Shown here in pieces: positions 10,261-21,652 of a DNA stretch of 64,000 nt; position 1 is the first letter of the stretch, and every line of letters starts with the position of its first letter. The notes below the pieces were generated by a model. It ran no database searches. It saw nothing but the letters and a program-made list of their open reading frames with translations, and was not told where the DNA came from. The DNA is from Phymatolithon calcareum (taxonomy: Eukaryota > Rhodophyta > Florideophyceae > Hapalidiales), in assembly GCA_977006965.1 (NCBI GenBank), contig OZ345379.1, forward strand, positions 2,170,001 through 2,234,000. Direction: 5' to 3'. A program made the position numbers and the translations under genes.

Positions 10261-11539
10261 TTTCTCGGCAATTGACCAGTTTTATTTGAACGTAATGACT
10301 GCCACACATGGGGATTTTTGCTTTGAAAAAATCATGCGTCCGAGGGGAGAAGGTTTGGCGAGATTTGGTGCACCGTTTGCGAAACTACAAGTTTATTGTG
10401 TCCAAATATGCCCATTCGACTAGATGATGTAGCGGGCTCGCATGTTCGGCTGCGGATCTCATTTCATGCTGAAAGTCTTCTCTATAGCAATTCCTGGACA
10501 TTTGTTTTTCCATTTCCCCCAACACGAGAGAAATAAAAAAGTTACAAGCTATTTCTTCGTCGATTAAAACATTCGTTTCCTGGCCTAAAACGCAATATTT
10601 CGGGCTGCAAAAGCTCCACTCTTGCTATGCAGAACTGGTAGCATATCATTGCTTGAACCTTAAGGGCACTGGAAAAGTAAGTTGGAATAGTGCTGAAGCT
10701 CGGTAGCTGCAGTGAATACTTCGAAAGGTGGCTTCCAACACCCGAAACTGACCATTTTTCAATCATTTTAACAAACAAATCTACAGAATATATTCAAAAA
10801 AGTAGGATGTCCAATTCGGTCCAAATTTGGCTAGTAATGGATGTTTAGTACGAGAGGATTAATGAGAAAAGGAAGATAGAGCCTGTAGAAGATATTTGCT
10901 CTTCGTCCTTGAACTTGTCTGTCTTCCCCCCTAGTGGCGAGTCCTGCTTAAGTACCGTCTGTAAGTAGCTGTAAGGAAATTCAATGCTGTAAAGTGACAT
11001 ATGCCAACTCTACTTGGCGAGAATTGCAGAACTGTACGGCATGCAATACCTTAAGGTATTGCATGCCTTGCAGTTTTGAAATTCTCAGACACGGTCTCCT
11101 CAGATTATCGCAGGCTCACTAGCGCGCAGAGTTGACCAGGCATTTAGGGCTAAGGACCCAACGCGTAGCGAGAGATCCGACCAGGGCTTTCCTTTCCTGA
11201 AAGAAACGTAATTAAATGGATTTATTGAGAAGGTACCATATGTCCCAACTGGAGTAAAGTCGGCACCTTTCTAGGCAAATATTAAGAACGGAAAAGACAT
11301 TAGACTCCATACTACTCTACAGCGTCACCATATTTGAAAATATGGAGAACGACAAGTCCCTGTATTATGAACCAGGCGACATACTAGAATGAACAAGTTT
11401 ACGAAAAGCTGCTCCCGTACAGTCTTAGGAGTGTTAATGAGGGCTTTCAAATAAACAACTAAACAGTTGCAAAAAACCCTTTCTAGGCATATTCTATTAG
11501 CATTGAAAATTCAGCTTCCTTAATCGGAATTACATAGAA
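10261..11539. other. Gene-poor stretch with a palindrome
   Basis: No coding region is recognised. The stretch contains the perfect 30-bp palindrome at 11038-11067. Confidence 0.5.
11019..11088. repeat. Palindrome with perfect 30-bp core
   Basis: The core at 11038-11067 (GGCATGCAATACCTT and its reverse complement) is perfect and has no spacer. Weaker pairing extends outward: GAGAATTGCAG...CTG on the left matches CTGCAAG on the right with a few mismatches. It could be a small foldback element or a replication-stalling cruciform. Confidence 0.7.
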
Positions 11540-11951
11540 TCACATCAATGGCTCTAGCCACGTCAATCTCTTCTGCCGGGGTCCATGTAGGCTTCTTCAG
11601 GATTCTGTTCAGTGTTCGAACTGCCTATGATCCTAGACTGCCCATTTCTCCAATTAACTTCGGTGGGTTTCGTGGAAAATGGCCTACAAACCACCTTACG
11701 CAAAGAATTCTGTATCTGCTTTCTGTCATCCTCACTGTTTGGTGCGGTATACTATTCTTGGCGAAAGTGATTTTCCTGATGCGGTGCTCTTCTTTCTGTT
11801 CCCATACTCGCCGGAGGCCAGATCTATCTTGAATATCAGTTGTCGTGTTTGATTCCCGTATACAGTCGAGAGTTTCGAGTTCTAGCTCTGCCCCTGTGTC
11901 TTCGGGCTCATCCACAATCCTTCCTAATCTTCGTCTTAGCTTCTGGAGCAG
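11540..11951 (-). mobile_element. Distal half of an old minus-strand LINE, split by a later insertion
   Basis: The minus frame (11625 up to the insertion site) contains SRYRILCVRWFVGHFPRNPPK. It resembles AKHRFLCTHWLIHRFPYSWQK in the LINE at 44930-45457, a cysteine-containing region behind the reverse transcriptase. The rest of the same LINE resumes on the minus strand at 18360 beyond the nested insertions. The reading frame is broken. Confidence 0.5.
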
Positions 11952-12213
11952 GTGCTGTCGACATCGCAAACACTGCGACCTAAATTTCTGGCAATGGAAG
12001 GAGACCGCCTCGCATCGAAGCGGAAAAGGAAGATTCCGTACGACAAGACAAGATAATTTCCAGCAAAGCTCAAGTTCCCCAAGGTGAATCACAGGCAACT
12101 CGCGCTGCAGTATGCGTGCGGCAGATTCTCACAGGTGTCAACAACAAGTATGGCCGAAGAATTCGGCACCAGAGCCAGAGAGCATATGGAGACCCTTGAA
12201 CGCATGCTAGCAG

Positions 12214-12587
12214 TGTAACAAGGGCATCCATGTGCGTAAGTAGTGACAGCTTTCTAGCTGTCAGCATGCACGTCTAGATGCTCCTGGAAGCATGCGAGAA
12301 ATATCCAGAATATTCGAGCACATGCACTATTTGACGAATGCATTGCTGTAAGGAAATTTCTGGAGCTCTCTAGATAATTCGTACTTTAGGGTTTTATGAT
12401 ATTTGTAAGTTACGTGTAAGTAATTCAATGCCTATATAAGGCTTGCTCTAGTTCCGACTAGCGGACTGGAGCCAAGCACAAATCCAACCAAGTCAAGTGA
12501 GGTAAAGTCAACAAACCTCTTCTAAGCTCATCTTATCACTACCGATACTGTGCCTGTCAACGCTAAGCTCGATCAACATCCGTTTCA
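12214..12587 (+). repeat. 5' LTR of chromovirus
   Basis: The LTR starts TGTAACAAGG and ends CCGTTTCA (374 bases). A TATA box, TATATAAG at 12433-12440, sits inside the LTR about 150 bases before its end and probably drives the element transcript. It differs from the 3' LTR by a 3-base indel near 12234 and a few substitutions. Confidence 0.93.
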
Positions 12588-13122
12588 CTGGTAGCATCGG
12601 TTTTCTTAGCTTCTGACGTCGGTACGTGAGTTTGCCAAAGCGTGAAATTTGGCAATATTTTCGTGGTTTCTGTTCGTGATTTATTCAAGGTTAAAAGTCG
12701 TCGTTCCTGTTGTTGGTTTCTGTTCGGGGTTCGAAACCAACATTTGTTATTGTGGTTCAAGTTTATTGTTCAAGGTTCCGAGATCGTTATTCAAGGTTCG
12801 AAAATCACTGTTTGTGATTTAAGTTTAAGGTTCGTGTTGAGCTGTTGGTGGTTCGCGGTTCTTGTTTACCAGAGTCGCGTTTTGAAAACTAAGAACACAA
12901 CTGTGTCTGAGGGCTGGAGTGCCAGACACTAACTATTTCTCACCTGAGGGCAGTAGTGCCAGGTGAATCTCGAGGTTCTATTCTCTGCGCCGAGTCGCCC
13001 AAAGTATCCTCAACAATCCCATTCGATTATTGGGTGTCACCTAGGACGACCGACAGGGTCACGGATTCGAGTAACGCTAGTACGGGTTTGATCAGGTAGG
13101 AGAAAGATCCTCTTTGGCGAAA
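12588..13122 (+). promoter_or_regulatory. Chromovirus 5' leader with degenerate GGTTCG repeats
   Basis: The leader contains a run of related short units at about 12680-12870: TATTCAAGGTTCGA, TTGTTCAAGGTTCCGA, TTTAAGGTTCGTG and similar. A candidate primer-binding site TGGTAGCATCGG begins at 12589. The repeats may be a packaging or dimerisation signal; this is speculative. Confidence 0.45.
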
Positions 13123-16100
13123 ATGTCGTTGCTCAAGGTTAATAAGCCCCCAACGTTCGATGGCTCAAGGGATGAATTCAAGGTTCACTCGTGGTTGCAT
13201 CAGGTAAAGCAGTACATCACGCTGGTTCAAGTTGGAAATAACGCCGTTCAACTCGATGACCCGAGGAAAATATCCTTCGCATCCACCTTCTTCACTGGAA
13301 CGCTGCAAACTGGTGGTACTTGCTTGTAGGTACGAACCAGATTCCGACGACATGGGAAACGTTCGAGAGCGCTTTGAAAAGAGAATTTATTCCTTTTGAC
13401 AGTGTTCAAAGGTCAAGGGATAAATTGCGCAAGCTGTATCAGCGCACATCGGTTTCTGAGTACCTCTCCGAATTCAGAAACATTGTTCTCACGATCCCAG
13501 GCGTTAGTGAAGGAGAAATGGTCGACAGATTCTGTCAGGGACTCAAGCCCCAGGTTCGGCTGGAAGTCCTGAAATCGGGAGTTATGACCATGGATGAAGT
13601 AGCAAGGATAGCGTTGAACGTTGACAGTGCTTTGTTCAACGCGGGAATGATTTCTTCTCAAGCAAGGTCGGATCCCTTCGCCGGTCCCCGTTATAACGGA
13701 CCGGCGCCCATGGAAATTGGTAACGTGGAGCGTCGCGATCATCCATTCGGAAGCGATGCAAGGCGTACAGACGAACGGAAGTCTAATGCTTGTTATACGT
13801 GCCATAAAGAGGGATGTCGCCCCTGGAGACATAATCAGAGGCGAGGAAATAATGACCGAAGTTTGCGAAATCGAGGGAAGACGGTCCGAATCGAAAATGT
13901 GGATATCGAAAGGAGATCGAGTAGCGCTGGAAAGCAGATTGAGCGCACTCACCTGAATCATAGTTCGAGTGACCTAGATTCTCTTGTGGCAGAAGTCAAG
14001 CAGCTTCGCAAAGAGATTCAAGACATAAGGCTGGATACGAAAAAAGGCCTTTGTTCTGCGTCGATGACTGCTGCTGTTCGTGATCATGACGATTGCACTC
14101 TCACTGATGACGACATTCCAGTGAAGGACTTGATAATACTCGACGGTATACTCAACGGAAAGAAAGTGCGAGTACTCAAGGACGACGGTTGCAATACGAA
14201 CATTGTATCAAGAGAATTTTTCAAGGCAAACCGAAACCTTTTTCGTGTCGTGCGAACAAAGGTAGAAGTAAAACACTCGAAGCAGAAGACATTGGAGAAA
14301 GCATCAGAGGTAATACAAGGAGCAGCGCTTCTTTTAGGCCCACATTCATACACTTCGAATTGGGTCGTTGCAAGTTGCAGATACGACGTTATTCTTGGAA
14401 TGCCGTGGCATGTGGCCCGCAGTCCGAAAATCGATTCTGAAAATCAGGCTGTGCAAGTTGGTGCTTTCCAAATTCCAGTGACGAAGACTCCACATACCGA
14501 AGAAGGCCATATACAAGTGACAAGCCTTAGTATCCGAAAATTCCGATCGATACTAAGGAAGAAAAAGGGAAAAGAAGCCTTTCAAGTGTTCAAGGCTATT
14601 CCGACCAACTTGATGAAGACCTCAGAGAATGGAGTGAAGACAAAGGAGCAGCTATTGCATTGCTCAAATCCAAATCTGAGGAAAATCCTGTGCAAGTTCG
14701 AGGTTGTGTTTCAAGAAGAACTTCCCGATGGACTACCCCCGGAAAGGTTCGTTGATCATGCAATTGAGGTTGATAAGGAAGCGAAGCCGCCACATCGTCC
14801 ACTCTATCAGTTATCTCCTTTAGAGTTGGATGCGGCAAAGAGATATGTTGAGGAGTTGCTGCGGAAGGGAAAGATTCGCCCGAGAAAATCTCCGTATGGC
14901 GCTTCCTTGTTTTTCGTGAAGGACAAAGATAAACCGTTGCGTGGCGTTGTTGATTATCGTGCTTTAAATCGAATTACAAAGCAAAACAACGCTCCACTTC
15001 CGCGGTCGGACGAAATGTTCGATATGCTTGGTGACGCTCGTTTGTTTTCGAAGTTGGATCTGAAAACTGGATTTCATCAGATTCGCGTTCGTCCAGAAGA
15101 CATCGAAAAGACTGCGTTCAATACGAAGTACGGTCAATTTGAGTACTTGGTGATGCCGATGGGATTGTGCAATGCACCTGCTACGTTCCAATCACTGATG
15201 AATCGTATCTTCTATGACTGCATTGATGACTTCCTGGTCGTGTGCATGGACGATCTGCTCATCTTCAGCAAGGATGAGGCTTCATACCTTAAGCATATAG
15301 AGACGGTTTTATCTCGCCTCAAAGATAATGAGTTGTTTGTGTCGCCGAAGAAGTGCGATTTTCTGAAGGATGAAATTGAGTTCTTGGGACTCATAGTCGG
15401 AAAGAATGGAGTTCGTGTCGATCCAAAGAAAGTTGAAGTGTTGGAAAAATGGCCGAAACCGAGCACTCTGACTGATATTCGAAGCTTTTTGGGTCTGATA
15501 CAGTTCTTTCGACGTTTTATCAAGAACTTCTCGAAAATCGCAGCGCCACTGACAAACTTGACGAAAAAGGACCAGGGTATTCAGAGATGGGATTCCAGAT
15601 GTGATGAGGCGTTTGAATCGCTGAAGCTTGCAATTACAAGTGCTCCGATCCTGGTATCTCCTGACTGGAAAAATCGTTCAGAGGACATATCGATGCCTCT
15701 ACATATGCAGTCGGAGGTACATTGACACAGCTGGATGAGGAGGGAAACGATCGTGTAATTGCATTCTATTCTAAGAAGCTGAGTCCAGCCGAGCAAAACT
15801 ACTCTGCAAATGATCGTGAGCTACTGGGTCTCATATACTTCTTGCAGCGATTTCGATGCTATCTGGAAGGGACAATTTTCGAGATATTCACGGATAACCA
15901 AGTGCTCAAGCACTTCTTTTCCAAGCAGAAGCTAAGTCGGAAAGAGGCAAGGTGGCTGGAGACTCTTGGGAACTTTAGAATCTTTCCAATAACATTGAAG
16001 CCAGGAAAGATTCATGTATTAGGTGATGCCCTATCCAGAGCTCCGCATATCTCTTTCAACTCCTTGGAAATTCCGTTTCTCGAGCTTGATGCGGTTCTGA

Positions 16101-17596
16101 ACGGTTACGAAGATGATCAGTTTTTCGGTCCTATAGTGAAAAGTCTAGATGGGAAAGAAATCAAAGATCCTGTGAACAAGAGTCAGGTGGAAAAGTTACT
16201 GCCAATGTTTCATCGCGATGGTAGACGACTACTGTACCAGGGAAAGCTATTTGTGCCTCGAAAGGCGATATCTACCATCCTCCAGTTGGCCCATGACTCT
16301 AAGATAGGAGGTCACTTTGGTTGCGCGAAAACAATATCAAGACTGGAAAAGTACCACTGGAAACACAAAGGAAGGGACGTGAAGCGGTATGTTCAAGGTT
16401 GTGTCACTTGTCAACAGAAGAAAGATCACGGTAGCCAGAAGCTTACTGATCCGACTTCTCTGGAGGTACCCAAGAGACGATGGGGATCGCTTGCGACTGA
16501 CTTTATAGTGAGCCTTCCCAAGACGAAGAATGGCTTTGACTGCATTACTACCTGGGTGGATCGTTTATCAAGAAGAGTTCACTTCATTCCATCCAGAGAG
16601 ACAGATAGCGCAGTCGATGCTGCAAAGGCCTTCTTCCATAATGTCTTCAAGCACCACGGTTTGCCTGACAGCATCATCTCGGATCGGGATCCCAAGTTTA
16701 CTTCGAAGTTTTGGCGTCGGCTGATGGAGCTCTGTGGTATCAAGCTCAAGATGTCTTCAAGCCGCCATCCCCAAACTGATGGTTCATCGGAAATTATGAA
16801 CAGAATGGTTGAGAACTACATACGATGCTTCTTTTCCTACCATCAAAATGATTAGGATGATCTGCTGGTCTCAGCTGAATTCGCCTACAACTCAGACATA
16901 AGCGAAGACTTGGGAATGTCTCCATTTGAAATGGACTTAGGATGGAATCCAATGTCTGTTCTGGATATGTTGACTAAGAGAAATTGTGAGGTTGAAAGTG
17001 TCTCTGAGTTTAAGTCTCGGCTTCAAGTATCTCTTGACGATGCGAAATATGCCTACAAGATTGCGAAGGCTCGTCAAAGTGCTCGGACATCTCTAACTCA
17101 CAAGCCTCATTCCTACAAGATCGGTGACAAGCTTTGGATTAATAAGAGCCTCTTCAAGGACGCTTATTCTAAGTCTCAACAATCGGATAAGTTGTCCTCT
17201 AAACGCTTTGGTCCGTTTACTGTGAAGAGACTCATCAGGAAAAATGCTGTCAAACTGGAGTTGCCAAGTCATTTAAGGATTCATAATGTTGTGAATGTTC
17301 TTCATACGACTCCGTACTTTGATCAGCCTACTGATATATCCGCACCCATCCCAGCTGTACGTGATCCTATTTCCGCCGTTGAAGGAGAAGAGTTTATTGT
17401 GGATTCGATCCTGAAACATAGGAAGAGAGGGAAAGGATATCAGTTCTTGACTCTAATGAAAGGAAGTCCGACACATGATGCAGAATGGCAGCCAAGTCGA
17501 GACTTCATCGACAAGGATGGAACTGTGGCACAAGTGTTCCTGGATTATATCAAGGACAACAAGATTATGCCGCATCTCTACAACGGGGATGAATAA
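13123..17596 (+). pseudogene. gag-pol polyprotein of the chromovirus (two frameshifts, one nonsense)
   Basis: Gag starts at the ATG at 13123. It shifts frame near 13300 (WWYLLVGTNQIPTTW resumes in the next frame). A zinc knuckle CYTCHKEGCRPWRH lies near 13792. The protease has an unusual DDG (LKDDGCNTNIVS, near 14176) where DTG/DSG is usual. Reverse transcriptase follows with LDLKTGFHQIRV (about 15055) and the catalytic CMDDLLIF (about 15243). RNase H is split by a one-base frameshift in an A-run near 15668. Integrase has the HH-CC finger (GCVTCQQKK) and the DDE core (ATDF, SDRDPKF, DGSSE). A TAG at 16853-16855 replaces a codon before DDLLVSAEFAYN. The end carries a chromodomain, about VDSILKHRKRGKGYQF to DAEWQPSRDF. 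Long homopolymer context leaves sequencing error possible for the shifts. Confidence 0.92.
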
Positions 17597-17643
17597 CGGC
17601 GACTTCATTGATGAGGACGTCAATAGGAGGAGCTGGGGAATAG

Positions 17644-18021
17644 TGTAACAAGGGCATCCATGTAGCGCGTAAGTAGTGACAGCTTAGCTAGCTGCCAGCA
17701 TGCACGTCTAGATGCTCCTGGAAGCATGCGAGAAATATCCAGAATATTCGAGCACATGCATTATTTGACGAATGCATTGCTGTAAGGAAATTTCTGGAGC
17801 TCTCTAGATAATTCGTACTTTAGGGTTTTATGATATTTGTAAGTTACGTGTAAGTAATTCAATGCCTATATAAGGCTTGCTCTAGTTCCGACTAGCGGAC
17901 TGGAGCCAAGCACAAATCCAACCAAGTCAAGTGAGGTAAAGTCAACAAACCTCTTCTAAGCTCATCTTATCACTACCGATACTGTGCCTGTCAACGCTAT
18001 GCTCGATCAACATCCGTTTCA
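17644..18021 (+). repeat. 3' LTR of chromovirus
   Basis: 378 bases, nearly identical to the 5' LTR, with the same TG...CA ends and TATATAAG box. It is immediately followed by the AGCAG target duplication. Confidence 0.93.
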
Positions 18022-18359
18022 AGCAGGGTACGATCTCGAAGCAGAAAAAAGAATGGAAGCAGAAAAGTCGCTAGATGAGCTCTTACTGTTTAGCAAGACA
18101 CTCATAGAATGCATGGAGAACGAAGAAGGCCTGTATTGATTCGCAGAAGGCAAGGCAAAAAGTGGTCGAGTGCAAGCACCAACAGCCCCGTAGAGGACTG
18201 AGATAGGATTGCCTTGAATCCTGAGTTTTCGCGTGCCCCATTCTGGTGGGCGTTTCGTGAGCTGCACAAAGGTAGGAAGCATCAGAGGAAGCCTTGCCCA
18301 TATCTTCGGAAGTCCGTGGGGCTTTTAAATAAACTTGAATTATAGAAAAAAGTGCTGTC

Positions 18360-19265
18360 CGCGAAACTCCCATGGCTCTTTTTGGCACAGTTTCATTAGT
18401 CTTCTCCAGTGCCGCGCTGCCCACTTCCCTAATAGCATCATTGCAGTGTCCTTCTGAATTTTCACTGCTACTTTCGTTACACCCATTGCGTCGGGTGTTT
18501 ATATGCGCAGTGTACTCATATACTGGCCTGATAAAAGCTTTGAAGAGCCTGATGCTCTTTTCGGTGCTATATCTTCTTCTTGTCATGCCTAGGTTGCTCA
18601 TGAGCCGTACTTTGGCGCTTGCGCTTTTGAATCGCTCCAGAAGCTTGTCGTCACGAATCCCGTTCGCGTCAATTATCGAACCGAGATAATCTGCAGTGCG
18701 TCGTATTTCAACTTCCTCGTCTGCCAGTATTCTGGGTTTTCCGATCCTTCGACGTGGGAGTATGACTGAATATTTTCGGGTCGACCACGTCATCCGATAG
18801 ACCCGTGCCCATTCGGAGCATTCCTGGAGCCTTTTTTGTAGTTCATTTTCGTTCCTTGTCATTAGTATGACGTCGTCGGCAAAACATGTTCAGATGAAGG
18901 CTCGCTTCAGAATCATTGAGGCTAATGACCGTGATTCTTTCTGCCAGAGTATCCATGAGGATGTTTAACAGCGTGGGGCTAATGGGGGAACCTTGGGGGA
19001 ATCCTCGTTCGCTTGTCCCTTGAGTTATTCCTTTGTCGTTCATAACAGTGAATGTAGTTTTCTGCAGCGAGAAGGAGGCGAGTGATACAAGATTTGCTGA
19101 TAGCCTGAGATCGATTTCTCGCACAAGCTCCTCTCTTGGGACTCGGTCGTATGCTGACTTTAGGTCAAGCACAGCTTTTGTGTTCCTTCCTTATCTCACG
19201 GCTGCTATGTAACGGAGGAGAGCCCTTTCCGTTCCTTTCTTGGGCTGGAAGCCCATTTGGGATCT
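18360..19265 (-). mobile_element. Proximal half of the old minus-strand LINE: reverse transcriptase
   Basis: Reading leftward from 19265, the minus strand shows KKGTERALLRYIAAV, then RT motif A (AVLDLKSAYDRVPREEL), then the GFPQGSPISPTLLNILMD motif. After a frameshift near 18890 come the catalytic FADDVILMT (motif C) and the thumb region up to SIRLFKAFIRPVYEYTAH. An in-frame stop precedes motif A, so it is decayed. It stops at 18360 because the LINE A2 copy inserted there; the remainder is at 11540-11951. Confidence 0.82.
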
Positions 19266-21640
19266 TCCTTAGGGATCAGTTTGTCCACGAAAGACACCCA
19301 CCCTCCCACCCAGCTTACTGCTCACCCCATTCGCATGTTTTCCGGCTCAGGGCTTTTTTGCGGGAATCCAGTCAAACAGAGTGCCGGAAATAGCGTTGCG
19401 GGAAGCTGACGTTATTGAGGTGGTTTTCGAACACCGGACGCGCAAAGGAATTGAACTTTACCTTGAGGCTTCAACAGCAGCGCCAGAGATAGTACCGGAA
19501 TAGTTGGCACATTTGCGCAGAGATTCGTTCGAATATGCACTTTGTCAGAAACGCTGTAGTAGATTTACTTTAGAGGAACGACTTCCAAACACCTGAAAAG
19601 AAAATAAGTTTTCATCGCACACCAGTTTGTCGCGTTGATTGGCAATGATCGCTGCACTCCTGAAACCGGGACCTGGCATTTGCGCGAAACCTGCACCGGT
19701 CACTTCTCTCTGAATGCTGAAAAATGAGCACAGAGACGACAAAGTCTTGTTTATACTTGTGCCGACTGCCGAGTTCGTTTGAGATGGGCAAATCAAGTAA
19801 TATAAAATCTCGATCTTGACTAATTGGACATACCAGCTGCTGGTTATTAGAGTACGAGGCACACGCTTGCTCCCTCTGCGGAAGCAGTTCTTTGTGTTCA
19901 TTTCAAAGATGGAGATGGTGCATCAATTTAATAGCAGCCAAATGCGCTCTCCATTTTCTTTGATCCCACGAATATAATTGTGAACTATTGGAAGAGTAGG
20001 AGCAATACGCAATACGTACTCTTGTAGAACGCTCTACGTAATTTGGACTGCAATGTGATGTCACCGCGCAATATGTATTGCAATACACGTACTGTCCCCT
20101 GAATCACTTCCCGAGCCAGCATGGCTCCATAAATCCTAGGCCAACCAGTGACTGTGTGATTTAATTTAATCTGCCGGTCCTAGGACCTGAAGCAAACGGA
20201 CTGCGCCACGTTCATCACGGAGAATGACAGCCCTCACCGTATTGTGTGTGGCAACGGTCGAAATAAGGATTGAAATATGTACCTGTCCGAGGAGGAGTAC
20301 GTACTGCACTACGAGACGGATCTGCAATACAATATTGGTATTGCATATTGCAATATATTCCAATACAAATATATTGCGTGGTACTCCTGACTCCTACATA
20401 CAGATCGTGCGAAGGCTATGCACTACTAGGAGGACTGTGATGAATCTGGAAACGGCATTCTCAAACATGACCGTGATTTGGGTCGCGCTTACTTCAGGTG
20501 ATCTCCCACTTGGACATTCCAAATCCCGATACGTAGGTGTTGTACTTCTCGAGAGCAAAGGGTATCGCAAAATATTTCCGACTCTGGTCTCATTCTAACT
20601 GCCCTACTTCCCGGACGTAAAAGATTCCGAATGTCCAGAGGCCAGGCTAGTTTCTCACTTGCTAACCTTCGCTGCATTACGGATTTGTCCCGACTTGGAC
20701 CGATGCTTTTCGACTTCTCTTAATTCTCTTTTTTCCTTTCATTATTTCAAACGTTTTATTTCTAAGACTTCCATTCTGTGATTTGAGACCAATCTCGATC
20801 CTATGCTCATCCTCGCTGATAGCAGCTTGAATTTCTCTCGTCCAAGGAGTGAGAAAGTCTACTGAAGAGAGCAGTCAAAAGAGAAAATACACCCAGGGAA
20901 TCATTTAGAAGGACTGCGATTGTACTTGAGAGGTGTGGTACCAAAATGTTGAATGGAATTTTCGCAAGAAGTCGATACCTTTATTTCCCAGGAGATGCCT
21001 GAATATATTCCCTCATTGGAAACAATACACGACGTACGTTCTTGAAAAATTAAATACATTTAAACTCCTAGTGCCTGCCATGAATAACGCTATCCGCAAC
21101 ATTGCGCTGTGCAAGACAGTGTTGTGACGCAGCATGAATGGATACAACACGTGTGGGATACATAAACATTGGCACTGAAGGTGCAGAGTGGGCGTCTCAG
21201 TGCACAGTAAATGCTGGAAAGACCTGAGTGTTGGCGCATGGCAGAGTTACTGGATAAAATTGGGCACATGTAGCAAGCGGGTGGGAAAGCTAATATCGGG
21301 TCTATAAGTCTCCCGATTTGATCAGTGTCGAATTCAACAATAGTGCCACAGTAAAGTAGACGGAAGGTGTACTCATTCTTGGCCGTCTGGGAAAGTGAAT
21401 GGCCTTCATTTATTTTGTCAACTTGCTGAGCCGGGTCTGTTTTCATCCGTGCCTTCCTTGCAATTCGAGTCATTACAGCCCAAAGGCTCCATTCCCTTGA
21501 TGTGAAACATGAAGCAATGAGCATGACAACCGCGAACGCACGAACAACATTGATATCTCTGCAGTACTTCCAAGATACCATTTCAGCACCCCAACTGAAT
21601 ACACCGTATAACACTACTGTACTATGTCCTTGCTACAGAA
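19266..21640. other. Gene-poor stretch with clustered TATTGCAATA palindromes
   Basis: No coding region is recognised. At 20000-20390 short units of GCAATAC/GTATTGC are scattered in both orientations, with ATATTGCAATATAT around 20345. AGGAGTAC at about 20297 and GTACTCCT at about 20381 form small inverted ends. A 174-residue cysteine-containing frame at 21090-21614 minus lies behind the nitrilase-like gene on its strand and is not convincing as a gene. Confidence 0.4.
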
Positions 21641-21652
21641 CGCAAGCGCGCA

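Larger units (their letters stand above)
12214..18021 (+). mobile_element. Ty3/gypsy LTR retrotransposon (chromovirus), near-intact structure
   Basis: Two LTRs (12214-12587 and 17644-18021) bracket gag-pol. The 5-bp target duplication AGCAG lies at 12209-12213 and 18022-18026. A TGG-starting candidate primer-binding site follows the 5' LTR at 12589, and a purine-rich tract (about 17625-17643) precedes the 3' LTR. The LTRs differ at only a handful of positions, so insertion was fairly recent. Coding carries two single-base frameshifts and one nonsense codon, so this copy is not autonomous as read. It landed inside a LINE tail. Confidence 0.93.
11960..18351 (+). mobile_element. 5'-truncated LINE tail (family A2), interrupted by the chromovirus
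   Basis: Joining 11960-12213 with 18027-18351 gives a truncated LINE 3' end. It encodes the KRKRKIPYDKTR motif, the METLER segment and DELLLFSKTLIECMENEE before a stop, matching the copies at 26165 and 43178. After the stop comes the family A2 untranslated tail with the GAGGAAGCC hairpin (18289-18325) and a short A-run. GTGCTGTC flanks it at 11952-11959 and 18352-18359, a probable 8-bp target-site duplication. One in-frame stop (after KTR) marks it as dead. Confidence 0.7.
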
